Shown here: in pieces, positions 1 through 8,152 of the stretch | How the letters are laid out: every line of letters begins with the position of its first letter | Numbering within the stretch: the stretch's first letter is position 1 | Assembly: GCF_023611925.1 (NCBI RefSeq) | Contig: NZ_CP091456.1 | Location: forward strand, 2,026,001-2,090,000 | Reading direction: 5' to 3' | Origin: Avibacterium sp. 20-132 | GTDB lineage: Bacteria > Pseudomonadota > Gammaproteobacteria > Enterobacterales > Pasteurellaceae | Length of the DNA: 64,000 nt | Made by a program: the position numbers and the translations under genes | The notes under the pieces: model-generated | The model's input: the letters and a program-made list of their open reading frames with translations, nothing else | Told to the model about the DNA's origin: nothing | Database searches by the model: none

Positions 1-783
1 GGCGGTTCAGCAAAAAGTACAAATGCGGCGAATATTGGTGCATTTTGTGCAGATCACGGGTTAAAGACCTTATTAATTGATACCGATACGCAACCGACAC
101 TCAGTGCGTATTTTGCCTTAGATTATGTTGCACCAGGTGGTATCCACGAGTTTTTGACCTATCAAGATGTCGATCCCGCCCATATTATTTCAAAAACAAC
201 CCTGCCAAATTTAGATTTAATTCAATCCAACGATCCCACAAATAATGTTAGCCAGATGCTACGCAATGCCCCTGATGGTGCAATACGGTTTAGCTTTCTG
301 CTGAAAAAACTCAAAGGCTATGATGTGATTGTTGTGGATACACGCGGAACGCGAGATATTACGGTAGATATGTCTGTACTTGCTGCCGATTTATTATTTT
401 GTCCTATCTTGCCACATATTTTATCCGCAAAAGAATTTCTTCGCGGCACGATAGGTATGTACCAAGAATTGCAGACCTTTGAGGCATTTGGGTTTTCGCT
501 CCCGCCGCTCAAAGCGGTGCCTAACTGTGTCGATCATACCAATGATGTGAAATTTGTGCTTAGTCAGCTAAAACAGCTTTTTGAGCAAAACTTAAGTGCT
601 GATAAAACCCTCCTTGATTTTCATATTCCTGACAAAGTCGCTTACCGTGAGGCGGCAACCTATTCATTGCCCGTCTATCGACATAGCAAAGCAGAGTATG
701 CCGTAATTCAGGCACTGTGTATGCATTTGTTACCTCAATTTGCCCATCAATTTGAGCAAGGTTTAGGAGGACATAATGCGTAA
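1..783 (+). CDS. parA: ParA-family partition ATPase (5' partial)
   Basis: The frame is already open at base 1, so the true start lies upstream of the window; 260 residues are visible. They begin in a deviant Walker A loop (GGSAKST, lysine and Ser/Thr present), then IDTDTQPT at visible residues 26-33 and a Walker B-like VIVVDTRG near residue 110, all typical of ParA/MinD ATPases. In PFGI-1-class ICEs a ParA at this position helps maintain the excised circular form together with the ParB encoded two genes downstream. It overlaps the DnaB-like gene by 8 bp, so the two are probably translated together. Family assignment is firm; its exact role in this ICE is inferred from context. Confidence 0.9.
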   Translation, partial: GGSAKSTNAANIGAFCADHGLKTLLIDTDTQPTLSAYFALDYVAPGGIHEFLTYQDVDPAHIISKTTLPNLDLIQSNDPTNNVSQMLRNAPDGAIRFSFLLKKLKGYDVIVVDTRGTRDITVDMSVLAADLLFCPILPHILSAKEFLRGTIGMYQELQTFEAFGFSLPPLKAVPNCVDHTNDVKFVLSQLKQLFEQNLSADKTLLDFHIPDKVAYREAATYSLPVYRHSKAEYAVIQALCMHLLPQFAHQFEQGLGGHNA

Positions 784-2152
784 AACGAAAAAATCCCCCG
801 CTGAGCTTTATTCGCTTGAGGCAGAATATTCCGTCATTGGCGGGTTATTGATTAATGCGGATTGCTTTGATGATGTGGCGATCATTCTCACCCCTGAAGA
901 TTTCTATATTGTCGAGCATCGCTATATTTTTGAAACTATTGCGTCACTGGTTAACCAAAATAAAGCCATTGATATACTCACGGTATCGGAATCTTGCAAA
1001 GAAAAAGGCAGGCTGGAAGATGTCGGGGGGATTGCCTATTTAGCTGAAATAGCCAATAACACGCCATCCGTTGCCAACATTGTAGCTTATGCAGAGCTGG
1101 TCAAACAATATAGTCGGCAACGCCAATTTTTAGCCTTGGGGCAGTTTATTTTAAGTGAAATGAAGGAGCCTAAGAATGCGGAAAATTTGGCAGCACTTGC
1201 CGAGCAGATTGAACAGCGATATACGAAAATTTCGTTAAATCAAACAGATAAAAGTGCGGTGCAATTAGCGGACATTTTTTCGCAAATGTTCGATAAGATG
1301 GAGCAATCTACCTTAAGTGCGGATCCTGTTACAGGCACACCATTAGGTATTCAACAAATTGATGAATTGACCACTGGCGGGCAAGCGGGGGAACTGATTA
1401 TCATCGCTGCTCGCCCTGCGATGGGAAAAACGGCACTTTCTCTCACGGCCACTGCAAGTATTCTGGATAAGCTGACGGATCAGCCCGTGTTTTATTTCAG
1501 TCAGGAAATGCCAGCTGACCAGTTATTACAACGTTTTATGGCAATGAAATCACGAGTAAGTTTGCAAAAGATTCGTCGAGCAACTGAGCTTGAGGAAGAA
1601 GATTGGGGCAAACTTTCTGAGGCTGTGGGGCGTATTCAAAAAGACTGGAGCAAACGTTTAATTATTGATGATGAGGGAGCATTAACGATCCCTCGATTAC
1701 GCAGTAAAGTACGTCAATATAGCCGCCAATATGGTTTGCCTGCGGCGGTGTTCATTGATTATCTCCAATTAATGCGAGGCACAGGCAGAGTAGAGAACCG
1801 ACATCTTGAAATCACGCAAATTTCAGGAGCATTGAAAGCCTTAGCCAAAGAATTAGGGCGTCCTGTTTATGCCCTTTCACAACTCAATCGTAGTTTAGAA
1901 CAACGCACCAATAAACGCCCTGTCAATGCGGATTTACGCGAATCTGGCTCGTTAGAGCAAGATGCTGATGTGATCCTATTTATCTATCGTGATGAAGTCT
2001 ATCACCCAGAAAGTGTTGATCGGGGGCTAGCTGAAATCATTATCGGCAAACAACGTAATGGACCATTAGGGAGCGTGAAATGCCGTTTTTATGGTGAGTT
2101 TAGTTTATTTGAAAATGAAATGAATTTAGGTGGATATTACGATGAATACTAA
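776..2152 (+). CDS. ICE-encoded DnaB-like replicative helicase
   Basis: 458 residues, the usual length of DnaB. The N-terminal domain (about 1-110, with SLEAEYSVIGGLL) is the DnaB dimerisation domain. The C-terminal RecA-like domain carries Walker A ARPAMGKT near residues 212-219, Walker B AVFIDYLQLM near 322-331, and the DRESGSLEQDAD-type motif (here LRESGSLEQDADVI) near 390. The start ATG lies inside the end of parA behind a strong GGAGG. DnaB unwinds DNA at forks; a mobile-element copy beside an initiator gene (4574) suggests that the element loads its own helicase. It is distinct from the host chromosomal dnaB, which would lie elsewhere. Confidence 0.92.
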   Translation: MRKTKKSPAELYSLEAEYSVIGGLLINADCFDDVAIILTPEDFYIVEHRYIFETIASLVNQNKAIDILTVSESCKEKGRLEDVGGIAYLAEIANNTPSVANIVAYAELVKQYSRQRQFLALGQFILSEMKEPKNAENLAALAEQIEQRYTKISLNQTDKSAVQLADIFSQMFDKMEQSTLSADPVTGTPLGIQQIDELTTGGQAGELIIIAARPAMGKTALSLTATASILDKLTDQPVFYFSQEMPADQLLQRFMAMKSRVSLQKIRRATELEEEDWGKLSEAVGRIQKDWSKRLIIDDEGALTIPRLRSKVRQYSRQYGLPAAVFIDYLQLMRGTGRVENRHLEITQISGALKALAKELGRPVYALSQLNRSLEQRTNKRPVNADLRESGSLEQDADVILFIYRDEVYHPESVDRGLAEIIIGKQRNGPLGSVKCRFYGEFSLFENEMNLGGYYDEY

Positions 2153-3848
2153 GAACAAAAAATTATCAGATGCCGTGGCACGGAATTTAAATGTTGCACC
2201 AATGGTGAATACCTCGCCTTCTTATGTAGGGGCGGCTGCAACGCATTACCCGACAACCTCTCAGTATATTACGGTAACTTTGGATAAATTACGCCCTTAT
2301 GAGCATAATCCACGCAAAACCCGTAATCCTAATTTTGAAATGATCAAAGAATCCATTCGACGTCGTGGACTCGATCATAAGCCCAATATTACCCAACGTC
2401 CAGGTGAGCCGTTTTATATCATCGCAGACGGGGGAAATACCCGTATCCAAGCCTTAAAAGAGTTGTTCAGTGAAACCCAAGATCAGCGTTTTTGGGCGAT
2501 TGAATGCTTATATAAACCTTGGAAAGGGGAAACAGCCGACAGTGTGGAAGCCGAGCTGGATTTGCTGATCGGTCATTTAATTGAAAATGATACGCGTGCT
2601 GATTTAACCTTTATTGAGAAAGCTCTAGGGATTCAGCAGGCGAAAGAATACTACGAGAAAAAAGTGGGGAAACAGCTATCTTCACGAGATTTATCATCGG
2701 CACTTGAGAATGATGGTTATATTATATCTCAAGTATTAATAACTAAGATGGAGCGTTGTATAAAGTATTTATATCCATTTATTCCAGATGTATTGTTTAA
2801 CGGCTTAGGTCATAGCCCAATAGATAAGTTGTTAGCCATTCGCAATAACGCCCTTGAAGTCTGGCAACAGTATCAATTTGAAACAGAAATCACGTTTGAA
2901 GCCATTTGGCAAAATAGCCTGTCTCGTTGTAATGATGATTACCCATTCAATGTGAAAACCTTTCAAGATGCCTTAATTAATGAGATGACGGATGCCCTTG
3001 AGGGTAAAGTCAGCTATGAAATGCTCTATATGGAAGTGGATCTCGATGAGCGTAAATTCCAAAAATTGGCGAAAAAGCAGCAAGAAATTGATGCCCAAAT
3101 TCAGCATAGTGAAGAAGATGTAGCGAGATTTCAGCAACAGCAATTGGAAAAATCCCTTTCTGAACCTGTTCAACCTGTTGAGATGACCGAATCAGAAAGT
3201 ACAAGTGCCATTACACCAATCTTTGATGAACGTACCGAAAACGCAGAAAAAAATGACCGCACTTTTGTAGAAGATGTCAGCCACGATAGTTTAGAAACGG
3301 AAGCAGTCAATGACATGGTGAATACTGAAACAGTTGATGAGGTTTCTCGTTCTGAACCAACCCAAGATCTCGCCCAGCAATTTGCCCAAAATTACGGCAT
3401 TACGCCAGGAATGAGCATTCAGGCTCAACGTGAGCAACAAGCCATTGCAAATGGGTTGGAATTTGCTTGTGTTGGTCGTCAACCTGTTGCGGATATTTGG
3501 CAGGTGTACCCAAGTCGCCAACATAAAGCGGAAGCCTATTCGCTTGCTTTAGATATTGCCGAGCAGTTTGGGCTTGATGAACTCGTTGAACACGTTGTAA
3601 ACGAGCCCGTCGATTACAGCTTTCAGATGAAAGCCGTCGAAGATTCCTTAAAAGATGATACCCAACGTACCATTTATGAGTTGCTCAGTATGTTGCAAAC
3701 ACAGAATCTAGCCTATTCGGAAGCCTGTTTTCTTGATACGGCATTATTGTTAGGTTCGGCAGATCGAGAACCTAAAATTGATGATGTCACCTTGGTGAAA
3801 CTATTTCGACTCATTCGTCTTGTTCGCTATTTGCGGGCTTCAGCTTAA
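2142..3848 (+). CDS. parB: ParB-family protein, PFGI-1 ICE class
   Basis: About 568 residues. I chose the ATG at 2142 over an upstream in-frame GTG at 2130, because the GTG overlaps the AGGTGG Shine-Dalgarno (2128-2133). A ParB/Srx-like N-terminal domain is visible (residues about 45-130: LDKLRPYEHNPRKTRN, then IADGGNTRIQAL). The middle is helical. Residues about 330-400 are acidic and low-complexity, rich in Glu and Ser. The large size and position after DnaB match the ICE ParB family TIGR03764. It overlaps the helicase stop by 11 bp. Expected partner of ParA; the centromere it binds is not identified, though the 36-bp array at 5799-6105 is one candidate. Confidence 0.85.
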   Translation: MNTKNKKLSDAVARNLNVAPMVNTSPSYVGAAATHYPTTSQYITVTLDKLRPYEHNPRKTRNPNFEMIKESIRRRGLDHKPNITQRPGEPFYIIADGGNTRIQALKELFSETQDQRFWAIECLYKPWKGETADSVEAELDLLIGHLIENDTRADLTFIEKALGIQQAKEYYEKKVGKQLSSRDLSSALENDGYIISQVLITKMERCIKYLYPFIPDVLFNGLGHSPIDKLLAIRNNALEVWQQYQFETEITFEAIWQNSLSRCNDDYPFNVKTFQDALINEMTDALEGKVSYEMLYMEVDLDERKFQKLAKKQQEIDAQIQHSEEDVARFQQQQLEKSLSEPVQPVEMTESESTSAITPIFDERTENAEKNDRTFVEDVSHDSLETEAVNDMVNTETVDEVSRSEPTQDLAQQFAQNYGITPGMSIQAQREQQAIANGLEFACVGRQPVADIWQVYPSRQHKAEAYSLALDIAEQFGLDELVEHVVNEPVDYSFQMKAVEDSLKDDTQRTIYELLSMLQTQNLAYSEACFLDTALLLGSADREPKIDDVTLVKLFRLIRLVRYLRASA

Positions 3849-3858
3849 TGGAGGCGTT

Positions 3859-4410
3859 ATGCTTGATAATTTAAATAAAGTGATTTTAGACCACATTGTC
3901 AATAATATCCGCGAAGGTAACGTGAATACCTGCCATCACCTTGGCTTTTCAACGGCAGAACTCAGTGAAATCCAACAGTTAAGCATTGATGAAATGTACG
4001 ATATTGCTCAATCTAAAGTGCCGATTGCAGCGATTAGTATCGATCACAGTGCCTTTTGGAAAATGGTCAAAATGGCACAAGTCAATTCGCAGGAACGAAT
4101 GATTATTGATAGAGCCTTGCTCCTTGGTGCGTCTATCCAGATGTTGAATGCCTACTTTGGTTTGAGTACGACGAAAGTCTCAGCAAGACGCAGTTTATTG
4201 GGGATTCGTGAAGAGCCTGGACGAAAAGCGACAGCCACTGATGAGCAAAAGACGCTGTTATGGGAATTATGGTGTCAACATAAAGGCAGTATCCAGAGTT
4301 TAGAATCAATGGAAGGTCTGGAATTATTAATGTTGTTTGCGGAAGAAACGCAAATTAATTTGACTGCGATTTGGCGTGCAGTTGAGCCTTGGTATCGTCA
4401 TAAAAAATAA
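3859..4410 (+). CDS. DUF2857-family ICE protein
   Basis: 183 residues from the ATG at 3859, which has GGAGG 5 bp upstream; the longer frame from 3820 would overlap parB by 29 bp without its own Shine-Dalgarno. Helical, with a C-terminal segment (about residues 85-180) resembling a helix-turn-helix region. Proteins of the DUF2857 family sit at this position after ParB in PFGI-1-class ICEs; their function is not established. It is the last gene of the parA-dnaB-parB operon: a stem-loop follows and a gap of 163 bp precedes the initiator gene. Confidence 0.7.
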   Translation: MLDNLNKVILDHIVNNIREGNVNTCHHLGFSTAELSEIQQLSIDEMYDIAQSKVPIAAISIDHSAFWKMVKMAQVNSQERMIIDRALLLGASIQMLNAYFGLSTTKVSARRSLLGIREEPGRKATATDEQKTLLWELWCQHKGSIQSLESMEGLELLMLFAEETQINLTAIWRAVEPWYRHKK

Positions 4411-4417
4411 AAAAGAG

Positions 4418-4452
4418 TCCCCCAAGGTGAGTATCAGGCTCTTCTTGGGGGA
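4418..4452 (+). terminator. stem-loop after the parA-dnaB-parB operon
   Basis: TCCCCCAAG (4418-4426) pairs perfectly with CTTGGGGGA (4444-4452) across a 17-nt loop. No run of T follows, so it may be a weak terminator, a mRNA 3' stabiliser or a regulatory hairpin ahead of the initiator gene. Confidence 0.45.
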
Positions 4453-4573
4453 TCGGGATTGCTATATGGAGCATTCCCTTATAAGTGGCTTTGTTAAGAA
4501 AGCAAAAGCATTATAGCGAAATACAGACCCAAAACAATCGGAATAATTCACTACAGGTTTTGGAGAATTAAAC

Positions 4574-5800
4574 ATGACAATTTTTGAGCAAATCACCACA
4601 TCGCCCAAAACAGAGCAGGGATTACTCTTTTTTGGAAATCAGCACGAAACCGTGCCAACACGGCTACTTTATGATCCTTATTTAACCCCGCGAGCCAAAT
4701 TTGCTTGGCAGCTTATCAAGCATAAAGCGAGAGAGTTTCAAGGGGGATTATTTCCGTCTTACGAGGTATTGGGAAAACTGCTTTCAGATAAGCCTTACTT
4801 GAATGCGAGCCTATCGCGTAAAACCGTCAGCCAAACCTTATTACTGCTACGCCTGACAAGGTGGTTGACCCTTTGTGAAACCGTGCGTAATGAATTAGGG
4901 CAAGTAAAAGGGAATGTCTATTTACTGCACGATGAGCCTATTCCCATATTAGATGCGATTCAACTTAACGAAGATTACTTGCATTTGCTCCATTCATCCA
5001 CAAAACATAAAGACGTTGTAGTGAGAGGGGTTGCAACGCATATTGTCGATAATATTCTGTCAGATAAAACCCAGTGGCATTATGTTTCGCATATTGATTG
5101 GATGCAAGCTCGTTATCAAGATTATTGTTCTCGTCTTGGAAATGAAAAAGAGGCTGATTTTTCTCATTTAAATTTAGATACTGTGCAGCAGAATTTGCTG
5201 AGTTCCAATAGGGAACTTGGTCAAGCAAGTGAGGAACTCAGTGAAAAAATGACCAATTTACCGAGTTCCATTAAGGAACTCAGTCAAAATAGCCCAAGTT
5301 CCAATAGGGAACTCTGCCAAGAAAAACAGGCTAACTCATTGATTTTAGGCTCAGTTCCATTAAGGAACTCAGCAAATACTACGTACAAGTACAGTACTGT
5401 ATTTATAAATAAATACTGTACAGGTACGCCAGAGGAAATTGATTGGACGCTCAACTTAAACGACTTTGAAAAACGGGCTGTAGCCAAAGCAATGGAAGGG
5501 CTAGACTTGGGGCTATGCCAAGCCATTTTGTTTGAAGCACACGAACGCCTTGCAAAGGGAACCATTAAGAAACCACAAGGATATTTACTCAGTTTAGTAA
5601 GAAAAGCCCATTTGGGGCAATTTACCCCATATTTGCTTGAACAACACTTAAGCCAATGCCATACGCCAGTGGTGAATCAATCACAACCACAAGCGATTGT
5701 GCCAAAACAAAGACAAATATCATCGCCTGTGCCATCCCTTGAACAACGGCAAGCGAGAGCGGAAATGATACGGAAATTTAAAGCACAGTTGTTGAATTAA
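4574..5800 (+). CDS. STY4528-type pathogenicity-island/ICE replication initiator
   Basis: 408 residues. The N-terminal part (residues about 30-120, with TPRAKFAWQLIKHK and SLSRKTVSQTLLLLRLTRWL) looks like the winged-helix domain of plasmid and phage initiators. A polar, repetitive linker follows (about 205-270, with SSNREL, SSIKEL, SSNREL), then a C-terminal helical domain (about 285-408). The linker exactly coincides with four palindromic DNA sites and an AT-rich dyad (see 5201-5421), so its odd composition is probably dictated by the DNA. This layout resembles phage lambda O, whose origin lies inside its own gene and whose C-terminus recruits helicase; here a DnaB-like helicase is encoded 3 kb upstream. 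Family call from context and composition. Confidence 0.75.
   Translation: MTIFEQITTSPKTEQGLLFFGNQHETVPTRLLYDPYLTPRAKFAWQLIKHKAREFQGGLFPSYEVLGKLLSDKPYLNASLSRKTVSQTLLLLRLTRWLTLCETVRNELGQVKGNVYLLHDEPIPILDAIQLNEDYLHLLHSSTKHKDVVVRGVATHIVDNILSDKTQWHYVSHIDWMQARYQDYCSRLGNEKEADFSHLNLDTVQQNLLSSNRELGQASEELSEKMTNLPSSIKELSQNSPSSNRELCQEKQANSLILGSVPLRNSANTTYKYSTVFINKYCTGTPEEIDWTLNLNDFEKRAVAKAMEGLDLGLCQAILFEAHERLAKGTIKKPQGYLLSLVRKAHLGQFTPYLLEQHLSQCHTPVVNQSQPQAIVPKQRQISSPVPSLEQRQARAEMIRKFKAQLLN
5201..5421 (+). repeat. candidate replication origin inside the initiator gene: four dyad sites plus AT-rich dyad
   Basis: Four copies of AGTTCC-N5-GGAACT lie at 5201-5217, 5264-5280, 5297-5313 and 5353-5369, with a half-site GAGGAACTCAG at 5231. 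Immediately after, an inverted pair GTACAGTA (5389-5396) and TACTGTAC (5414-5421) flanks 17 bp that are almost all A/T. Clustered initiator sites followed by an AT-rich unwinding element inside the initiator gene is the architecture of the lambda origin. Seen directly: the repeats and AT-rich block. Inferred: that the encoded protein binds them. Confidence 0.6.
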
Positions 5801-6105
5801 GTACAAAAAACAACCACTGAAAAGGGACTTTTCAAAGTATAAAAAATAATCACTGACCAGGGGCTGGACAAAGTACAAAAAATAATCACTGTCCAGGGGC
5901 TGGACAAAGTACAAAAAATAGCCACTGTGTAGGGGCTACACAAAGTATAAAAAATAGCCACTGTGTAGGGGCTACACAAAGTATAAAAAATAGCCACTGT
6001 GTAGGGGCTGGACAAAGTACAAAAAACAATCAGTGAAGAAGGGTTCTTCAAAGTATAAAAATTAATCACTGGAGGGTCTCCCTCCAAAGTACAAAAATTA
6101 ACCAT
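5799..6105 (+). repeat. nine-unit 36-bp tandem array with covarying hairpins
   Basis: A core AAAGTAYAAAAAATA recurs with GTAC or GTAT at 5801, 5837, 5873, 5909, 5945, 5981, 6017, 6053 and 6089, exactly 36 bp apart every time. Between cores each of the first eight units has a 7-bp inverted repeat around a 3-nt loop. Six are perfect: TGAAAAG/CTTTTCA, TGTCCAG/CTGGACA, TGTGTAG/CTACACA (twice), TGAAGAA/TTCTTCA and TGGAGGG/CCCTCCA. Units 2 and 6 have one and two mismatches. This array fills the 323-bp gap between the initiator and the next gene. It may be iterons, a ParB centromere or a structured RNA leader. Confidence 0.85.
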
Positions 6106-6123
6106 AGAATAAGGAGTATTTAT

Positions 6124-6876
6124 ATGACAACCACCGATCTTCAAAATCAACGACCAGGGCCACTACGCAGTGCACCTGAAATTACCATCAATACTCATCA
6201 TGCCTCTAAATTATGGGTGGGGCGTGCAGCTGTACGAAATGAACAAGGCAAAATTACCCGTGCAGGGATCATCAGTATGCCGAATTGCCTGAGCTTATTG
6301 AGTCAAATTCAACGTGCGGCAACGAATGATGATCCTTATGCGGATGATTATTTACTACGGTTTGAAACCAAGGTGCTGGGTTATCGTCAGGAAATGCAGC
6401 AATTGGTTGATAAGGTAAATTACCTTTATAGTGAACAAATCCCTGCGGCATTCCATATGGAAAATTCAGTATCAGTAGAGCCCGCACGTTATGCATTGAC
6501 CTTTAATTCTCAACTTGGCTATCAATTAATTTACCTTTTTCTAAAATTTGATGAACTCGCTTGTGCGGTAATGGCTGCCTCTCATATTGCCTTAATGACG
6601 CGTAGCGAGGCCTCAGATTGGATTGAAGCTGGGGCAAAACTCATACGTCAATGTTTTGGTTTAGTTGAAAATTATCGCCATTCTGGGATTACCCGTCGTG
6701 ATGCAATCGAAAATAATGCACGTTATAAAGCCGCGATAAAACGGATGAAGTATGAATTATCCCCTGAAATTTTATCGGGTGAAAAACGTGCAAATTTTGC
6801 TCCAGTCATAAAAAATGCCTCGTCATCTGAAGCTGAACCAGAACAAGATGAGTTTGTTGAGAGTGGCTCAGAATAA
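6124..6876 (+). CDS. PFL_4669-family ICE protein (TIGR03761/DUF1845-like)
   Basis: 250 residues behind AAGGAG. It begins with a polar tail (TTTDLQNQRPGPLRSAPEI) and is otherwise helical, with an acidic C-terminus (EPEQDEFVESGSE). Size, position after the initiator and sequence character fit the PFL_4669 family found in nearly all PFGI-1-class ICEs. Related DUF1845 proteins include the IncC plasmid activator AcaB, so a regulatory role is possible, but nothing here proves DNA binding. It lies directly downstream of the 36-bp array, which may therefore be its leader or operator. It is followed by the DUF3158 gene 34 bp later. Confidence 0.7.
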   Translation: MTTTDLQNQRPGPLRSAPEITINTHHASKLWVGRAAVRNEQGKITRAGIISMPNCLSLLSQIQRAATNDDPYADDYLLRFETKVLGYRQEMQQLVDKVNYLYSEQIPAAFHMENSVSVEPARYALTFNSQLGYQLIYLFLKFDELACAVMAASHIALMTRSEASDWIEAGAKLIRQCFGLVENYRHSGITRRDAIENNARYKAAIKRMKYELSPEILSGEKRANFAPVIKNASSSEAEPEQDEFVESGSE

Positions 6877-6910
6877 AAAAACATCATAAGAATGGCACAA
6901 GGTTTAGGTA

Positions 6911-7432
6911 ATGATAAAGATGAAAAATGAATTAATTCCTAAAAATATGTATCGGGATCTCGCGGTACAAACTCCACTGAATTCAGTAATGAAACAATTT
7001 TTTAGCGAAGTAAATAGTGTAGAGGATTGTGAGCAATTACAGCTCTCTCTTTATCAAGTGAGAGAGCATTTAATCAGCCAACATCAAGATATTGTCAAAA
7101 AATTAAGAAGCAATGAGATTACAAAAGCCTTAGGGTTTCGTTTAATACAAGATAAAGCCTCTTCTTCAGGTGGGCATTTTTTACGTTGGCGTATCACGAT
7201 TGGACAAGCGAATCAATCCGCTGAAAAAGGCGGGTTGATTTGGAAAGGACTTGTTGAAGATAGTTCGGTATCTGATGGCATTAAAAAACGTATTGCTCAG
7301 ATGGAAAAAGAACGCTTGGTGTTAAATATGCAAATGTCGGTATTAAATTCGATGATGCGACAATTATCCGCAACCATTGATAAATTAACCGAAGTTGAAG
7401 ATATCACTCAAGGTGAAATGTCGCCTAATTAA
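6911..7432 (+). CDS. DUF3158-family ICE protein
   Basis: 173 residues. Charged and largely helical; a coiled-coil-prone C-terminal segment (about 120-165, MEKERLVLNMQMSVLNSMMR) suggests oligomerisation. A protein of this size follows the PFL_4669 gene in related ICEs and is classed as DUF3158 with unknown function. The start at 6911 has only a weak upstream GG-rich signal; an in-frame ATG at 6920 (MKNELIPKN) is an alternative. No known catalytic motif is visible. Confidence 0.6.
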   Translation: MIKMKNELIPKNMYRDLAVQTPLNSVMKQFFSEVNSVEDCEQLQLSLYQVREHLISQHQDIVKKLRSNEITKALGFRLIQDKASSSGGHFLRWRITIGQANQSAEKGGLIWKGLVEDSSVSDGIKKRIAQMEKERLVLNMQMSVLNSMMRQLSATIDKLTEVEDITQGEMSPN

Positions 7433-7436
7433 AAAA

Positions 7437-7502
7437 GTTTGTAATGGTTGGATTTTGAGTTTGTACTCATTGGATTTTCAAGGTTTGTACTCGCTGGATA
7501 TA
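7437..7502 (+). repeat. three direct repeats with core GTTTGTAnTC..TGGAT
   Basis: GTTTGTAATGGTTGGATT at 7437, GTTTGTACTCATTGGATT at 7459 and GTTTGTACTCGCTGGATA at 7483, spaced 22 and 24 bp. The GTTTGTAC core is similar to the complement of the 36-bp array core (GTACAAA), so the same protein might bind both; that is a guess from resemblance. Confidence 0.5.
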
Positions 7503-7514
7503 AAAGGCCTTTTA

Positions 7515-7541
7515 AAGGTAAGGGGACAAGCCCCTTACCTT
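7515..7541 (+). terminator. perfect 11-bp stem-loop after DUF3158
   Basis: AAGGTAAGGGG (7515-7525) pairs perfectly with CCCCTTACCTT (7531-7541) around the loop ACAAG. No T run follows, so it may serve as a weak terminator or mRNA end stabiliser. Confidence 0.5.
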
Positions 7542-7610
7542 AACGAAAAATGGCATTACCTTTGGATAGGTTATAGATAACAATCACTGATTAATAGAGG
7601 AGTATTAGTA

Positions 7611-7952
7611 ATGGAGCATCAAATAGATTTTAATCATTTTATTGATATAACGTACAGCATTACATCGTGGGAAGATTCAAAAAGTATACAACAAGACTTA
7701 TTGTTAGGTGAAAGCCGTAATTTGGCACTTTATACTTACTTAAGTTCCCACTATGGGGATAGTGCAGATATATATGATTTTTCAAATGGAAAACAGGTTT
7801 TTGCATTTTATTTAAGCCAGAATAGATTTCTTTCCCTAGTTGAGCAATTTAATTTACCAATTGAAATAAAGTTAAATAGAAGCAATGATAAGTGTAAAGA
7901 TGAAATACTAGATGGTACTTATATCGGTTTTTATCTGGTAGATAAAAAATAG
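7611..7952 (+). CDS. small hypothetical protein
   Basis: 113 residues behind AGAGGAG. Acidic and aromatic, with no signal peptide, membrane segment or recognised motif. I do not recognise the family. AT content is higher than in the flanking conserved ICE genes, which suggests an accessory insertion between DUF3158 and ssb. Spacing from the neighbours (179 bp upstream, 200 bp downstream) suggests its own transcript. Confidence 0.6.
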   Translation: MEHQIDFNHFIDITYSITSWEDSKSIQQDLLLGESRNLALYTYLSSHYGDSADIYDFSNGKQVFAFYLSQNRFLSLVEQFNLPIEIKLNRSNDKCKDEILDGTYIGFYLVDKK

Positions 7953-7999
7953 AGTAGTTAGGTAATTAATTTGACACGCTATTTATAATGGAGGTTGTT

Positions 8000-8062
8000 A
8001 TGTCAAAGATAGAAATTTCATTCACAATTAAAGTAAACCATAGCAGCTCAATAATTATTTAA
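8000..8062 (+). CDS. possible 20-residue small ORF
   Basis: ATG at 8000 follows a strong GGAGG (7990-7994) with good spacing and encodes MSKIEISFTIKVNHSSSIII. A second open frame (KIEIELPPLF...) continues just after the stop in another phase, so this may instead be the start of a gene broken by a frameshift. Nothing else is visible in the 200 bp between 7953 and 8152. Confidence 0.3.
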   Translation: MSKIEISFTIKVNHSSSIII

Positions 8063-8152
8063 AATTGAAATTGAATTACCCCCTTTATTCCTGACTAAAA
8101 TCACGTTTAATACAGATAACGTCAATTATCAATCATTTGTGAGGACAACATT

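Noticed and set aside
5799..6105. CRISPR array
   Set aside because: The variable 14-17 bp segments are self-complementary hairpins, not unique spacers; no leader or cas genes are present.
5720..6150. Minus-strand open frames of 64 and 117 codons with repeated CTL-SPxTVxIFxT peptides
   Set aside because: They are translations of the 36-bp array (36 is a multiple of 3, so a frame stays open). No Shine-Dalgarno and no protein-like character.
7395..7580. 61-codon + strand frame overlapping the end of the DUF3158 gene
   Set aside because: It is an open frame over the GTTTGTA repeats and stem-loop, without a Shine-Dalgarno.
7971..7989. TTGACA and TATAAT near each other upstream of the 20-residue ORF
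   Set aside because: The spacing is only 7 bp, too short for a sigma-70 promoter.
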